Assembly: GCA_021776655.1 (NCBI GenBank)
Contig: JAJFFK010000014.1
Coordinates: 1 to 51,696, forward strand
DNA length: 51,696 nt
Source: Henriciella sp.
GTDB taxonomy: Bacteria > Pseudomonadota > Alphaproteobacteria > Caulobacterales > Hyphomonadaceae
Direction of reading: 5' to 3'
The translations under genes and the position numbers were made by a program. Below, piece after piece: positions 25,155 to 35,888 of this stretch. A model generated the notes under the pieces. That model saw only the letters and a list, made by a program, of their open reading frames with translations, did no database searches and had not been told where the DNA came from. Each line of letters starts with the position of its first letter. Positions within the stretch are counted from its first letter, which is position 1.

Positions 25155-25175
25155 AAGACCGGAGCGTCACCAGAC

Positions 25176-26078
25176 ATGTCTATCCTTATCGACCGTAATA
25201 CCAAGATTATCGTTCAGGGCCTCACAGGCAGGACGGGGTCTTTTCATAGCAATCAGGCGCTGGACTATTTCGGCACGCAAATGGTTGCCGGGACCCATCC
25301 CAAGAAAGCCGGTACGAGCTGGACTGCAGATAGCGGCGCTGAGCTGCCAATCTTTGCCAATGCTGGGGATGCCAAGGATGCAACCGGCGCAAACGCCTCT
25401 GTGATCTATGTTCCGCCAGCTGGCGCGGCCGCCGCGATTGAAGAATCGATTGAGGCGGAAATTCCACTGATCATCTGTATCACTGAGGGCGTTCCGGTGC
25501 TCGATATGGTGCGGGTCAAGGCCAAGTTGGAAGGGTCCAAGTCGCGCCTGATCGGGCCGAACTGCCCGGGCGTTCTGACCCCGCAGCAGTGCAAGATCGG
25601 CATCATGCCGGGCAAGATTTTCCAAAAAGGCTCTGTCGGCGTGGTCTCACGCTCTGGCACGCTGACCTATGAAGCGGTCTACCAGACCACAGTTGAAGGC
25701 CTCGGCCAGACCACAGCGGTCGGGATTGGCGGCGACCCGGTCAAAGGCACTGAATTTATCGACATGTTGGAAATGTTCCTCGCCGATGAAGAGACAAAAC
25801 AAATTGTGATGATTGGTGAGATTGGCGGAGCGGCTGAAGAAGAGGCGGCGCAATTTATCATTGATGAGGCCAAGCGTGGCCGCAAGAAACCGGTGGTTGG
25901 CTTCATTGCGGGCCGGACAGCCCCTAAGGGCCGCACGATGGGCCATGCAGGCGCGATTGTCTCGGGTGGTGTTGGTGATGCGGAAAGCAAGATTGCAGCG
26001 ATGGAAGCGGCTGGCATTTCAGTGTCCCCAAGCCCTGCACGTTTGGGCACAACCATGGTAGAGCTTCTCAAAAGTTAG
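25176..26078 (+). CDS. sucD: Succinyl-CoA synthetase alpha subunit
   Basis: A 300-residue alpha chain that binds CoA and carries the phosphohistidine. The CoA-binding N-terminus [20 protein letters not shown], the segment [20 protein letters not shown], and the active-site region [20 protein letters not shown] with its histidine are intact. It pairs with SucC. The first ~30 codons have a diverged copy 860 bp upstream, on the other side of the toxin-antitoxin pair. Transcription may come from the sucC promoter, from the TA promoter, or both. Confidence 0.97.
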   Translation: MSILIDRNTKIIVQGLTGRTGSFHSNQALDYFGTQMVAGTHPKKAGTSWTADSGAELPIFANAGDAKDATGANASVIYVPPAGAAAAIEESIEAEIPLIICITEGVPVLDMVRVKAKLEGSKSRLIGPNCPGVLTPQQCKIGIMPGKIFQKGSVGVVSRSGTLTYEAVYQTTVEGLGQTTAVGIGGDPVKGTEFIDMLEMFLADEETKQIVMIGEIGGAAEEEAAQFIIDEAKRGRKKPVVGFIAGRTAPKGRTMGHAGAIVSGGVGDAESKIAAMEAAGISVSPSPARLGTTMVELLKS

Positions 26079-26172
26079 AAACCGTACAATGATGCGTCAC
26101 ATGGCGGCCAGACGAGGCCATTTATGACCCCGCCCGGCTGTTCAGGCTTTGATAGTGTAGGACAGTTGACTG

Positions 26173-29100
26173 ATGGCAGATGATGGTTCCCCGGTAAGCA
26201 ATGGTCGTAGTGCGGCCAATGCTGCCATGCTCGACACCGCGTTTCTGTATGGCGGTAGCGCCGCCTGGATCGAACAGATGCAAGCGGCCTATGCCAAGAA
26301 CCCCAACTCGGTTCCGGCCGATTGGAAAGCGTTCTTTGACGAGTTGAACGATGGCGGCGCTGACGCGCAGCGCAATGCAGATGGTGCAAGCTGGAAGCGG
26401 AAAGGCTGGCCAGCACCAGCGCGGGCCGAAGAGACGGCGGCCTTTGATGGCAATTGGACGCTGCTTGAGCCAAAGTTAGAAAAGAAGCTGAAAGCCTCCA
26501 CACCGGGCGCGTCAGAGGCGGAGATTGAGCTGGCGGTCAAGGATTCGGTGCGCGCACTGATGATGATCCGGGCCTATCGTATGCGCGGGCATTTGCGCGC
26601 CAAGCTTGATCCACTGGGCCTCGAAGACAAAGGTTACCAACCAGAACTCGACCCGCAAAACTATGGCTTTGGTCCAGATGATCTCGACCGCGATATCTTT
26701 ATCGACGGTGTTCTCGGCCTGGATCAGGCGAATATGAAGACCATCCTTGAGATCGTGAAGCGGACTTATTGCTCAACGCTGGGAATTGAATTTCAGCATA
26801 TCTCAAACCCGGATGAAAAATCCTGGCTGCAAGAGCGCATTGAAGGCCCTGACAAGGGCGTTGCGTTTACCCCGCAAGGCAAGAAAGCCATTCTCGACAA
26901 GCTGATCGAAGCGGAAACGTTCGAGCGTTTCCTGCACAAGCGCTATCCCGGCACCAAGCGATTTGGCCTGGATGGCGGCGAGGCGGCGGTGCCTGCGCTG
27001 GAGCAGATCATCAAGCGCGGCGGCGCGCTGGGCGTCAATGAGATTGTTCTCGGCATGTCGCACCGAGGTCGGCTGAACGTCCTCGCAGCGGTGATGGGCA
27101 AGAGTTACGAGAAAATCTTCCACGAGTTCATGGGTGGCTCAACTCAGGGCGCTGATAAATTCGGCTCTGGCGATGTGAAATACCATCTCGGCGCCTCATC
27201 GGACCGTGAGTTTGATAGCAATAAAGTTCACCTGACCATGAACGCCAATCCGTCGCATCTTGAGGCGGTGAACCCGGTTGTTCTGGGCCGGACACGGGCC
27301 AAACAGGCGATGGAGGCGGATAGTACAGGCGTCCTTGACCGGGCTCACAAGCTGCCACTGCTCCTGCACGGCGACGCTGCGTTCGCAGGTCAGGGTGTTG
27401 TCGCCGAATGTTTCGCGCTGTCGGGCCTGCAAGGCTACCGGACGGGTGGGACGATCCACTTCATCGTCAACAACCAGATCGGCTTCACCACCAGCCCGAT
27501 GTATTCGCGCTCTTCGCCCTATCCATCTGATGTTGCCTTGATGGTTCAGGCGCCGATCTTTCACGTCAACGGGGATGATCCCGAAGCAGTGGTCTATGCC
27601 GCCAGGGTTGCAACCGAGTATCGCCAGAAATTCTGTAAGGACGTGGTCATCGACATGTTCTGTTATCGCCGGTTCGGGCATAATGAGGGTGACGAGCCGA
27701 TGTTCACCCAGCCGGTGATGTACACCAAGATCAAGGGCCATCGCTCAACCCGTGAACTGTACGCAGACCGACTGGTCAGCGAAGGCCTGATCACGGCTGA
27801 ACAGGTTGCTGCACAGATCAAGACGTTTGAGGATTATCTCGACAAGGCGTTTGACGATGGCAAGATCATCGAAACCAAGAAGGCTGATTGGCTGGAAGGG
27901 GAATGGTCCGGGCTTGGCTTGCCGCTGGACGATGACCGTCGCGGCAAGACTGGTGTATCAGTGACCAAGTTGAAAGAACTGGGTGATCGCCTGACTACGG
28001 TGCCAGATGATGTCACGATCCACCGCACCTTGCAGCGCGTGGTCAAGGGCCGCCGCGATGCGATCACTTCCGGTAAAGGGCTGGACTGGGCGACGGCTGA
28101 GCATCTGGCCTATGCGACCCTGCTCGATGAGGGTTTTCCAGTCCGCCTGTCGGGTCAGGATGTCGGGCGCGGCACGTTTTCCCAACGCCACAGCCATTTT
28201 GTCGATCAGGCGACCGGTAACCGCTTTACACCGCTGAATAATCTGCATGAGGGGCAGGCCGAATATGAAGTCATCGACTCGCTTCTGTCTGAAGAAGCGG
28301 TGCTAGGTTATGAATATGGTTATTCGCTGGCAGAGCCGAACGGGCTGGTGCTCTGGGAAGCGCAATTTGGCGATTTTTCCAATGGCGCGCAGGTGTTCTT
28401 TGACCAGTTTATCTCATCAGCAGAACGAAAATGGTTGCGGATGAGCGGTCTGGTTTGCCTGCTTCCGCATGGCTATGAAGGGCAAGGGCCGGAGCATTCG
28501 TCGGCGCGGCTTGAGCGGTTCCTGCAAATGTGCGCCGAGGATAATATGCAGGTCTGTAACCTGACCACGCCATCAAACTATTTCCATGCGCTGCGCCGCC
28601 AAATTCACCGCGATTTCCGTAAACCCTTGATCATCATGACGCCGAAATCATTGCTGCGTCACAAGCTGGCGACGAGCATGTTGGAGGAAATGAACACCAA
28701 GTCCTCGTTCCACCGCGTACTTTGGGATGATGCCGATACGCCGGGCCGTGAGGGCAAAGTGAAATTGGTCAAGGACAAGGACATCCGCCGCGTCGTGCTG
28801 TGTTCTGGCAAGGTCTACTATGATCTGTTCGAAGCGCGCGAGAAGAGCGGCGCGAACGATGTTTATCTGATGCGGATTGAGCAATTCTATCCGGTCCCGC
28901 GCAAATCGATGATGAAGGAGTTGCGGCGCTTCAAACAGGCCGAGTTGGTCTGGTGTCAGGAAGAACCGCGCAATATGGGTGGCTGGACCTTTATTCGCGA
29001 CGAGATTGAGTGGGTGTGCGGCAAGGTTGGGTTTGCCCAGCCGCGCCCGAAATATACCGGCCGCCCCCCGGCGGCGGCAACTGCAACCGGATTATTAGCG

Positions 29101-29184
29101 ACCCACAATAAAGAAAAAGAAGCGTTTCTGGCTGACGCACTTGGCGAAACAGCCGTGGACGACAATATCGTTACAGGGCACTAG
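26173..29184 (+). CDS. sucA: 2-oxoglutarate dehydrogenase E1 component
   Basis: A 1003-residue thiamine-diphosphate-dependent decarboxylase, the first enzyme of the 2-oxoglutarate dehydrogenase complex. The N-terminal E2-binding segment ([20 protein letters not shown]) is present, followed by the core with [32 protein letters not shown], the ThDP/Mg region and [16 protein letters not shown]. The pyrimidine-domain part holds [19 protein letters not shown] and [22 protein letters not shown]. The length is normal. It lies 94 bp after sucD and 29 bp before sucB. Nothing unusual was seen. Confidence 0.97.
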   Translation: MADDGSPVSNGRSAANAAMLDTAFLYGGSAAWIEQMQAAYAKNPNSVPADWKAFFDELNDGGADAQRNADGASWKRKGWPAPARAEETAAFDGNWTLLEPKLEKKLKASTPGASEAEIELAVKDSVRALMMIRAYRMRGHLRAKLDPLGLEDKGYQPELDPQNYGFGPDDLDRDIFIDGVLGLDQANMKTILEIVKRTYCSTLGIEFQHISNPDEKSWLQERIEGPDKGVAFTPQGKKAILDKLIEAETFERFLHKRYPGTKRFGLDGGEAAVPALEQIIKRGGALGVNEIVLGMSHRGRLNVLAAVMGKSYEKIFHEFMGGSTQGADKFGSGDVKYHLGASSDREFDSNKVHLTMNANPSHLEAVNPVVLGRTRAKQAMEADSTGVLDRAHKLPLLLHGDAAFAGQGVVAECFALSGLQGYRTGGTIHFIVNNQIGFTTSPMYSRSSPYPSDVALMVQAPIFHVNGDDPEAVVYAARVATEYRQKFCKDVVIDMFCYRRFGHNEGDEPMFTQPVMYTKIKGHRSTRELYADRLVSEGLITAEQVAAQIKTFEDYLDKAFDDGKIIETKKADWLEGEWSGLGLPLDDDRRGKTGVSVTKLKELGDRLTTVPDDVTIHRTLQRVVKGRRDAITSGKGLDWATAEHLAYATLLDEGFPVRLSGQDVGRGTFSQRHSHFVDQATGNRFTPLNNLHEGQAEYEVIDSLLSEEAVLGYEYGYSLAEPNGLVLWEAQFGDFSNGAQVFFDQFISSAERKWLRMSGLVCLLPHGYEGQGPEHSSARLERFLQMCAEDNMQVCNLTTPSNYFHALRRQIHRDFRKPLIIMTPKSLLRHKLATSMLEEMNTKSSFHRVLWDDADTPGREGKVKLVKDKDIRRVVLCSGKVYYDLFEAREKSGANDVYLMRIEQFYPVPRKSMMKELRRFKQAELVWCQEEPRNMGGWTFIRDEIEWVCGKVGFAQPRPKYTGRPPAAATATGLLATHNKEKEAFLADALGETAVDDNIVTGH

Positions 29185-29213
29185 ATAGACAAAGATATGA
29201 GCAGAGATCTGAC

Positions 29214-30716
29214 ATGACTGATATTACCGTCCCCACTTTGGGTGAAAGCGTCACTGAAGCGACCGTTGGCAAATGGCTGAAATCGGCGGGCGACGCCATC
29301 GCCAAAGACGATGTTCTGGTTGAACTTGAGACCGACAAAGTCGCGGTTGAAGTGTCAGCAACAAGCAGTGGAACGCTGAGTGAGATTGTTGCCAGTGAAG
29401 GTGACACGGTTGAAATTGGCGCGCTATTAGGCCGGTTAAGCGGTGCCAATGGCAAGGCGACTGCGCCAGCCGCCAAGGCGAGCCCGGCCCCTGCTGCCAG
29501 TGCCGCGCCTGTGGCCGGATCTGACAAGATCGTTGATGTTGCTGTGCCAAGCATGGGTGAAAGTGTGGCCGAAGGCACGATTGCGAGCTTTACCAAACAG
29601 GTTGGCGATGCCGTGTCCAAGGACGAAACGATTGCCGAGATAGAGACTGACAAAGTGGCGCTTGAAGTGCCTGCGTCGGCAGATGGCGTCATCGCTGAAT
29701 GGCTGGTCTCAGAAGGCGATGGGGTGACCCCGGGAATGGTTATTGCACGGATTACGGTGGGCGCAGGTGCCGCTATCGCTGCGCCAACTCAATCCGTCGC
29801 TCCAGCGCCAGCCGCATCAGCTGCGTCCGTGACAGAGGGCCGCCCGGTTGCGCCATCTGTGCGCCGTATCTCCACCGAAGCTGGGGTCAATCCCGGTGAT
29901 ATTCCAGGTACTGGCCGCGATGGCCGAGCAACGAAAGCGGATGCGATGGCTTATGTGAACAGTGCGCCGAAAACTCCGGCAGCCCCTACGACTGCGAAGG
30001 CGTCACGTGATATCGGACCGCGTGAAGAGCGCGTGCGGATGACCCGTCTGCGTCAGACCATTGCTCGGCGTCTGAAAGAGGCGCAAGACACCGCCGCGAT
30101 GCTGACGACATTCAATGATGTCGACATGACTGAGATCATGAGCCTGCGCAAACAGTACAAAGAGAAATTCCTGGAAAAGCATGGCGTCAAACTGGGCTTT
30201 ATGGGCTTTTTCACCAAGGCCGTTGTGACAGCCCTGGAAGAGATTCCATCAGTCAATGCTGAGATTGATGGCACCGATATCATCTACAAAAACCATTATG
30301 ATATTGGCGTGGCGGTCGGTACCGAGAAGGGCCTTGTCGTTCCGGTTATTCGTGATTGTGATGAGTTGTCGATTGCCGACGTCGAGCGCGAGATCGGCAA
30401 TATGGGACGCAAAGCCCGTGATGGTAAGCTGACGATTGCTGACATGCAGGGCGGCACATTTACGGTGTCGAATGGCGGCGTGTACGGATCGCTTATGTCG
30501 ACACCGATCCTCAATCCGCCACAGTCGGGCGTCTTGGGTATGCACCGGATCGAACAGCGCCCGGTCGCGATTAATGGCGAGGTCAAGATCCGGCCAATGA
30601 TGTATTTGGCGCTATCCTATGACCACCGAATTGTGGACGGCAAAGAGGCTGTGACGTTTCTGGTGCGTGTGAAGGAAGCGCTGGAAGACCCTGAGCGCCT
30701 GCTGCTCGACGTCTAA
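29214..30716 (+). CDS. sucB: 2-oxoglutarate dehydrogenase E2 with two lipoyl domains
   Basis: A 500-residue dihydrolipoyl succinyltransferase, the core of the complex. It has two lipoyl domains, with swinging-arm lysines K42 (ETDKVAVEV) and K147 (ETDKVALEV), joined by Ala/Pro linkers. A peripheral-subunit-binding domain ([20 protein letters not shown]) and the catalytic domain with [17 protein letters not shown] near the C-terminus follow. Most OdhB proteins have one lipoyl domain and ~400 residues, so this is a duplicated-arm form. The E3 gene (lpd) usual downstream is absent; a GGDEF-EAL gene follows instead. Confidence 0.96.
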   Translation: MTDITVPTLGESVTEATVGKWLKSAGDAIAKDDVLVELETDKVAVEVSATSSGTLSEIVASEGDTVEIGALLGRLSGANGKATAPAAKASPAPAASAAPVAGSDKIVDVAVPSMGESVAEGTIASFTKQVGDAVSKDETIAEIETDKVALEVPASADGVIAEWLVSEGDGVTPGMVIARITVGAGAAIAAPTQSVAPAPAASAASVTEGRPVAPSVRRISTEAGVNPGDIPGTGRDGRATKADAMAYVNSAPKTPAAPTTAKASRDIGPREERVRMTRLRQTIARRLKEAQDTAAMLTTFNDVDMTEIMSLRKQYKEKFLEKHGVKLGFMGFFTKAVVTALEEIPSVNAEIDGTDIIYKNHYDIGVAVGTEKGLVVPVIRDCDELSIADVEREIGNMGRKARDGKLTIADMQGGTFTVSNGGVYGSLMSTPILNPPQSGVLGMHRIEQRPVAINGEVKIRPMMYLALSYDHRIVDGKEAVTFLVRVKEALEDPERLLLDV

Positions 30717-30832
30717 GTTTTCCAGTCCCATTCCTGCATTATGGTTGAGGCGCGACCTCACCAGTCTGCTGCTATGGCAAAGGAAAGGTTACCGCGCAGG
30801 GGTGAAATGCAGGGTCAACCTCAACCCGATCG

Positions 30833-30863
30833 TTGCACTCATACCTTAGCCTGAATCTATAAA
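30833..30863 (+). promoter_or_regulatory. Possible promoter of the GGDEF-EAL gene
   Basis: TTGCAC (30833-30838) and TATAAA (30858-30863), or CTATAA one base earlier, with 18-19 bp spacing. The start codon lies only 17 bp beyond the -10 box, so the leader would be very short. Confidence 0.35.
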
Positions 30864-30879
30864 AAGATTGGGCGAAGAC

Positions 30880-33246
30880 ATGACATTTAAACTTGCGCAC
30901 GTAGCGCCGGCACTCGGCGATGTTTCGGATTTCCAGGCAGCATATTCGGTCAAGGATGCGCGTCAGTTCGCGCTGATCTCCTTGATCTCACCGATTCTGT
31001 TCATGGTCAGCTTGGTGGCTGCGTCGCTCATTTTACTAACCGATCTCAGCAGCTATTCTTCGCTTTTCGGGTTCTGGCTGATGGCCCATTGTTTTGCTTG
31101 TGCAGCTTTATTCCTGGCAAGTTTGCGTGAGAAAACGGTTCTGTTTGATCAGGATTTGATCGCAACCTCTTCTTTGGCCAAGCGGTTCACCTTCGTTCTA
31201 ACCGGGTTTATTTGGGGCGCCGTGCCGTGCTTTCTTGCGCTGATTGAGCCGACCTCGCAACAATTTGTGTTCGGCGCTATCCTGTCAGGCCTGACCTTCT
31301 CTGCGACGATTTTGCTGCGCCACATGCCTTTGGTTGGCAAGGGCATGCTTGCCGTGATTGCAGGCGGGTTTCTGGCCAATACCATTTTACTGTCTAACTT
31401 TGGCTCAGCGAGCGTCTCCATGGTGATGCTGGTCTATTTTGGGATCCTGGCTTTTGCCTCGCGCTGGCATTATTTGCGGTTTGAAGCACGGCTGGAACTT
31501 GCCGAACAAAAAGCACAGAAAGCCGAGGAGTTGGCCAGTGTTCTGACGGATGTGAGCTATGCTGCAGATACGTATTTTTGGCGCACGAACAAAGACGGCA
31601 TCCTGATCGAGTTCAGCCATGAGAAGCGCTGGAATGACGGCGACGGAACTAGCCAAACGGGACAACCGCTTCTCGACTTGTTCAACATCTCGCCAGAGCG
31701 GGATTTGCTCAACTCGCGTTTGGTGCGACAGTCTGAGATTGTCGCGCTGGAATTAGAGGCTGCGCGCGATCAGGACCAATCAACGCGGTGGTGGAAATTG
31801 TCTGGTCGACCAATTTTCGAGAATGACGTTTTCTACGGTTATCGCGGTGCTGTGTCTGATATAACCCAGCTGCGGGCGACTGAGCAGCGCGCAACTTACC
31901 TTGCCGAATACGATAATCTAACCGGTCTATTGAACCGAAAGTGTTTTTACGATTCGGTTCAGGAGCATCTACAACAACAGCAGGCTGGAGATGATGAGAC
32001 GGCGATTCTCTGGATCGATCTGGACCATTTCAAATGGATCAATGATACATTTGGCCACGCGGGCGGCGATGAGGTCCTGAAGTCTGTATCACGCCGGTTA
32101 CAAGAGGTATGCGATCCTGCTGATATCGTTTGCCGGTTTGGTGGTGATGAGTTTGCCGTGTTGTCAACGCGGCCTCGAATAGGCGACCAGTTGCGTCAGT
32201 TCGTCGAAGCTCTAACCGAGAAAATGGCTGAGCCCTATATGCTGGATTTAACCGAGATTCAGTGCAGCGCGAGTATAGGCTTTCGCCGGATTGGTGAGCA
32301 GGAAGACGATGCTTCAACACTGATGAAAGAAGCCGACTTGGCGCTCTATTCTGCCAAGTCTGGTGGGCGTGCCAGCTGGAAGGAATATTCCGAAGCCTTC
32401 AAAGCGAAAGTTCGCGGCCAGCGAGATTTGGCGCGCGATCTTGAGACCGCAATTCAAACCGATGAGCTAACTCTGGAGTTTCAGCCAATCGTTGATGCGA
32501 AAACTCAAAAAGTGGTTGCGGTTGAGGCTCTGTCACGGTGGATACATCCGACGCGTGGGGAAATATTGCCGACTGAATTTATTGCTGTCGCAGAGAATAA
32601 TGGCCTGATCATTGATCTGGGTGATATGGTTGTTGCCAAATCTATCGTCACGGCGGCCAGCCTGCCGGAAAATGTCAGAGTTGGGATCAATATTTCGCCG
32701 TTGCAAATCCATTCCAGTGCTTTGCTGACTTTGATTGAGCAGAAGCTGGAAGAGACCGGTGTGACACCGGGTCGGATTGAGTTGGAGATCACAGAATCGG
32801 TTTTTCTGTCGGACAATTCGTTTGTTCTGGAGCGTCTGAAAAGCCTCAAGAAACTGGGTTTACGGATCGTTCTTGATGATTTCGGGACCGGGTTTTCATC
32901 GCTGGCTTACTTACAGCGTTTCCCTTTCGACAAGCTCAAACTGGATCAGGCTTTTGTCGGTGGTATTGAGACCAGTGATCAAAGCTGTGCCATCGCTAGG
33001 GCGACCATCTCAATGGCTCACGCTCTGAACCTGACGGTGACCGCAGAAGGGGTCGAAACCGAGGGCCAGGCAAAGTTCCTGATCGAGCAAGGCTGTAATG
33101 AATTGCAAGGGTTCTTGTATGCTTTCCCGCAAGATGAGGCGGCTTTAGCCGAGTTCCTGGGCGCGCCAGAATCCACCGTTGATCACCGCGCCGTCCTGTT
33201 CAACGATCCGAAAATCATCTCGCTGGCCAAGCGCTCTGCTCGGTAG
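30880..33246 (+). CDS. Membrane GGDEF-EAL cyclic-di-GMP protein
   Basis: A 788-residue protein. Residues ~30-200 hold about six hydrophobic helices of a sensor-like membrane part, followed by a short coiled region and a PAS-like domain (~220-330). The diguanylate cyclase domain has an intact GGDEF at 421-425 (CRFGGDEFAVL), and the phosphodiesterase domain an intact EAL at 549-551 (VEALSRW) with NISPLQI, EITESVF, DDFGTGFSSLAYL and AEGVETEGQ. The RxxD inhibitory site before GGDEF is missing (DPADIV). Both activities look possible; which dominates is unknown. It starts at the ATG at 30880; the TTG at 30868 is less likely. Confidence 0.93.
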   Translation: MTFKLAHVAPALGDVSDFQAAYSVKDARQFALISLISPILFMVSLVAASLILLTDLSSYSSLFGFWLMAHCFACAALFLASLREKTVLFDQDLIATSSLAKRFTFVLTGFIWGAVPCFLALIEPTSQQFVFGAILSGLTFSATILLRHMPLVGKGMLAVIAGGFLANTILLSNFGSASVSMVMLVYFGILAFASRWHYLRFEARLELAEQKAQKAEELASVLTDVSYAADTYFWRTNKDGILIEFSHEKRWNDGDGTSQTGQPLLDLFNISPERDLLNSRLVRQSEIVALELEAARDQDQSTRWWKLSGRPIFENDVFYGYRGAVSDITQLRATEQRATYLAEYDNLTGLLNRKCFYDSVQEHLQQQQAGDDETAILWIDLDHFKWINDTFGHAGGDEVLKSVSRRLQEVCDPADIVCRFGGDEFAVLSTRPRIGDQLRQFVEALTEKMAEPYMLDLTEIQCSASIGFRRIGEQEDDASTLMKEADLALYSAKSGGRASWKEYSEAFKAKVRGQRDLARDLETAIQTDELTLEFQPIVDAKTQKVVAVEALSRWIHPTRGEILPTEFIAVAENNGLIIDLGDMVVAKSIVTAASLPENVRVGINISPLQIHSSALLTLIEQKLEETGVTPGRIELEITESVFLSDNSFVLERLKSLKKLGLRIVLDDFGTGFSSLAYLQRFPFDKLKLDQAFVGGIETSDQSCAIARATISMAHALNLTVTAEGVETEGQAKFLIEQGCNELQGFLYAFPQDEAALAEFLGAPESTVDHRAVLFNDPKIISLAKRSAR

Positions 33247-33346
33247 CATTTCCAGCAAGCTGGACAGACATTGTTCGCTGAATATTGATGTTTTTCTGCT
33301 TTAAACTCTAGTCTGTGAACTGTTTTCACCTAGGCTGCAGGAAATT

Positions 33347-33988
33347 ATGAGCACTCGCGAGCGTATTCTGGATGTCAGTCTTGCCCTCTTCAACACTGAG
33401 GGCGAAGTGGTGCAATCTGCTGTCGATATTGCCAATGCGCTGGATATGTCACCGGGCAATCTATATTATCATTTCAAGGGTAAAGAGCCGATCATCGAGG
33501 CGCTGTTTGATCGCTTTGAAGAAGAAATGACGATCATTCTCAACGGTGCCGACAGCAATGTTCGGTCTGTCGAGGATAATTGGATTTTTGCCTATATCAT
33601 CCTTGAAGAGATCTATGATTTTCGGTTTTTCTATCGCAATCTCGGTGATTTGATGGCGCGGTATCCGTCGCTGGCGACGCGATTTCGAAAAATATTGGCG
33701 ATGAAGCGGCGGGCGGTTATCGCTCTCCTGCGCGGGCAGGAACAGCGCGGCGTTGTGCACATTGACCAGCGCTTGCAGACGCCCCTGGTCGATCAGATGG
33801 TGTCGACTTTGACGTTTTGGCTCAGTCTTGATCTGATTGAAGGCGGGGACCGGGCAGGCCCACAATTGATCCATGACACGGTGCTGCAATTCATGCTTCT
33901 GGTCGTACCATATATGGGCGAACTAGGGTTTGACGTGCTGAACGAGATGCTCGAACGCCACGCATTGCTGTCGCAGCCTCAGGCCTAA
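33347..33988 (+). CDS. TetR family transcriptional regulator
   Basis: A 213-residue regulator. The N-terminal helix-turn-helix reads RERILDVSLALFNTEG, then VDIANALDMSPGNLYYHFKG, a standard TetR pattern (SPGNLYYHF). The ligand-binding C-terminal part (TetR_C type with FRFFYRNLGDLMARYP) is all-helical. The effector and targets are unknown. It converges with the EamA transporter, ending 16 bp before it, and lies 100 bp after the GGDEF-EAL gene; the nearby lipid genes are possible targets, but that is a guess. Confidence 0.9.
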   Translation: MSTRERILDVSLALFNTEGEVVQSAVDIANALDMSPGNLYYHFKGKEPIIEALFDRFEEEMTIILNGADSNVRSVEDNWIFAYIILEEIYDFRFFYRNLGDLMARYPSLATRFRKILAMKRRAVIALLRGQEQRGVVHIDQRLQTPLVDQMVSTLTFWLSLDLIEGGDRAGPQLIHDTVLQFMLLVVPYMGELGFDVLNEMLERHALLSQPQA

Positions 33989-34004
33989 CCGAGCCTAACC
34001 GAGC

Positions 34005-34955
34005 CTATTCGGGCAAATCGCTGAGCGGCATTTGGGCCTGGCGACGGCTATGAAAATGGTTTTCCAATGCGACGATCAAACAGGCAGCAATGATGATGAT
34101 GGCGCCGACCCAGAGCCGCCAGCCTGGGGTCTCAGAAAAGAACGCTATACCAAGCAGGGCACTCCAGATCAGTGAAGTGTATTCAAGCGGTGCCAGGCGC
34201 TGTGCCGGGGCGCGTGCATAGGCCAGCGTCATCAATAGCCAGACACAATAGCCCAGCGCGCCGAACATCAAAAAATACGGCATGTAAGTCCAATCAGGGG
34301 CGGTCAGTCCCGGAATAGACCCCGGAATCGCGGCAACCATGATCGCGCCCACACTGATCGGCAATAGCGCAATCGCGGGAACGACATTGGTGAACATGGC
34401 AATTGTAACGGCGTCTTCCTTGGTCGCCCGCATCCTCAACAAGACCAGGACAATGGCATAGAGGAAGGCGGCCGCGAAACAGGCGATCAGGCCGAGTGTT
34501 CGATCCGGTGATGCGTTGATCTGGCTTGGTGCGTCGGAAATTGCGATGGCGGCACCAACGAACCCAATCACCGTTGCCGCCAACGCGGTCGACGTGATTT
34601 TCTCGCCCAGCAAAACACGCGCAATCGGTGGAACCATCAAGGCGGCGGTGAAGCCGATAATGGTTGCCTCGGCCAGCCGTAAATGCATCAGGGCATAGAA
34701 GAAAAGAAATGCCGTTGCGAGCTGTATAAGGCCGCGCATTGTATGAAAGCCAATGGCCTCGCGGCCCGGCATCGCAAGCTTCTTATGACGAAAGACGATT
34801 AGGGCGATCAGGCCGCCGAACAGAAAGCGCCAGGCCAGCAGGTGCAGCAGGCCTGCACTCGGCGCAATGCCTTTGATAAGCGCATCAATCCCCGTTCCGA
34901 TGCCGATGGCGATCAAGGCAACCAGAAGGGGCGCAGAGAGGAACCGAGCAATCAT
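34005..34955 (-). CDS. EamA/DMT-family transporter
   Basis: A 316-residue membrane protein with ten predicted helices in two EamA halves: WRFLFGGLIALIVFRHKK in the first, and LGYCVWLLMTLAYARAPAQRLAPLEYTSLIWSALLG in the second. Drug/metabolite transporters of this type usually export amino acids or metabolites; the substrate cannot be deduced. It is 48 bp downstream of the alpha/beta hydrolase gene on the same strand. The histidine-containing C-terminal tail HFHSRRQAQMPLSDLPE is cytoplasmic and variable. Confidence 0.9.
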   Translation of the reverse strand: MIARFLSAPLLVALIAIGIGTGIDALIKGIAPSAGLLHLLAWRFLFGGLIALIVFRHKKLAMPGREAIGFHTMRGLIQLATAFLFFYALMHLRLAEATIIGFTAALMVPPIARVLLGEKITSTALAATVIGFVGAAIAISDAPSQINASPDRTLGLIACFAAAFLYAIVLVLLRMRATKEDAVTIAMFTNVVPAIALLPISVGAIMVAAIPGSIPGLTAPDWTYMPYFLMFGALGYCVWLLMTLAYARAPAQRLAPLEYTSLIWSALLGIAFFSETPGWRLWVGAIIIIAACLIVALENHFHSRRQAQMPLSDLPE

Positions 34956-35003
34956 CGCGCGCTTCTAGCGGCTTCGCCGGAGCCGCGATAGTCTTGTGGG
35001 GCG

Positions 35004-35783
35004 CTATTTTTTTGGCGCATCCTTGAACAAGAAAGAGCGCCAACCACTCCGCTTGAACGGACGCCATTCGCCTTCTGGCTGGGCCAGACGATCAGCCAAA
35101 GCAACCATAACCAATGGATTGACGCCGAGCCCAATATGACTGGCCGGAACAACAATATTCTCTGTTTGCTCATGCGATCCGTCATGTTGAACCGATCCGC
35201 GCCAAGACACCACGCCATCAGATTTGGTGAATATTGACGTCGTGGGGACTGGTGGAGCTTCGTTCAAATTACGATAGCGGCCCTCGGATTCCGGACGTGT
35301 TGTCTTGCCATTGATCACTTCAAACAGGCGGCTTGGGGCTGAATGGCCCCGATCATTTGAGATCGGGCTGCCCAGAGAAATGACGCTGCGCACCAGCTCA
35401 GGGCTGATTTTTGTCAGCTCACGTGCGAACACGCCGCCAAGGCTCCATCCGATAATCGTTATCTTGCGATTGGTCTGCTCGAAAATGCCTTGGACGAGCG
35501 CGCGCATTTCCTGCTCACGCTCAGAATCAAACCGAATGTTACGGCCAAGATTCCAGCCAAATGTTTCATAACCGAGGTCTTCCAGCAGGTTGCGCATTGG
35601 CACAGTAGAACGATCACCCGCCATGAAGCCTGGCAGTACAAGCACCGGGTGCCCATCACCTTTCGGTAGCTTTTTCAATGGCTTGCGGAGCAGGCTGAAG
35701 GCACCAAATTCAAACAGCGCACGGCCTTCCGTCAAGGTCCAGAACAGGGCTGGCGGTTTTGCTGTAGCCGTTTCTGCAGCCAT
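35004..35783 (-). CDS. Alpha/beta hydrolase, lipase-like
   Basis: A 259-residue hydrolase. The nucleophile elbow is GWSLGG with S114, the oxyanion region is VLVLPGFMAGDRST, and SLGSPISND follows the elbow as in lipases. D and H of the triad are probably in FTKSDGVVSW and near ASHIGLGVNP. There is no signal peptide, so it is cytosolic. It is encoded ~105 bp downstream of a wax ester synthase/DGAT-type acyltransferase on the same strand, so it may hydrolyse esters or acylglycerols; that is inference from the neighbour. Confidence 0.87.
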   Translation of the reverse strand: MAAETATAKPPALFWTLTEGRALFEFGAFSLLRKPLKKLPKGDGHPVLVLPGFMAGDRSTVPMRNLLEDLGYETFGWNLGRNIRFDSEREQEMRALVQGIFEQTNRKITIIGWSLGGVFARELTKISPELVRSVISLGSPISNDRGHSAPSRLFEVINGKTTRPESEGRYRNLNEAPPVPTTSIFTKSDGVVSWRGSVQHDGSHEQTENIVVPASHIGLGVNPLVMVALADRLAQPEGEWRPFKRSGWRSFLFKDAPKK

Positions 35784-35888
35784 AAAACTCTCCTCCTAAG
35801 CGTCGTCTTGATGCGGCTTTTCAGCGAACATGGTCGGTAAGCTGCCGTCCGGCAAGCCCCTCTAGCTGCGGAGGGAATTCAAGGGGAA

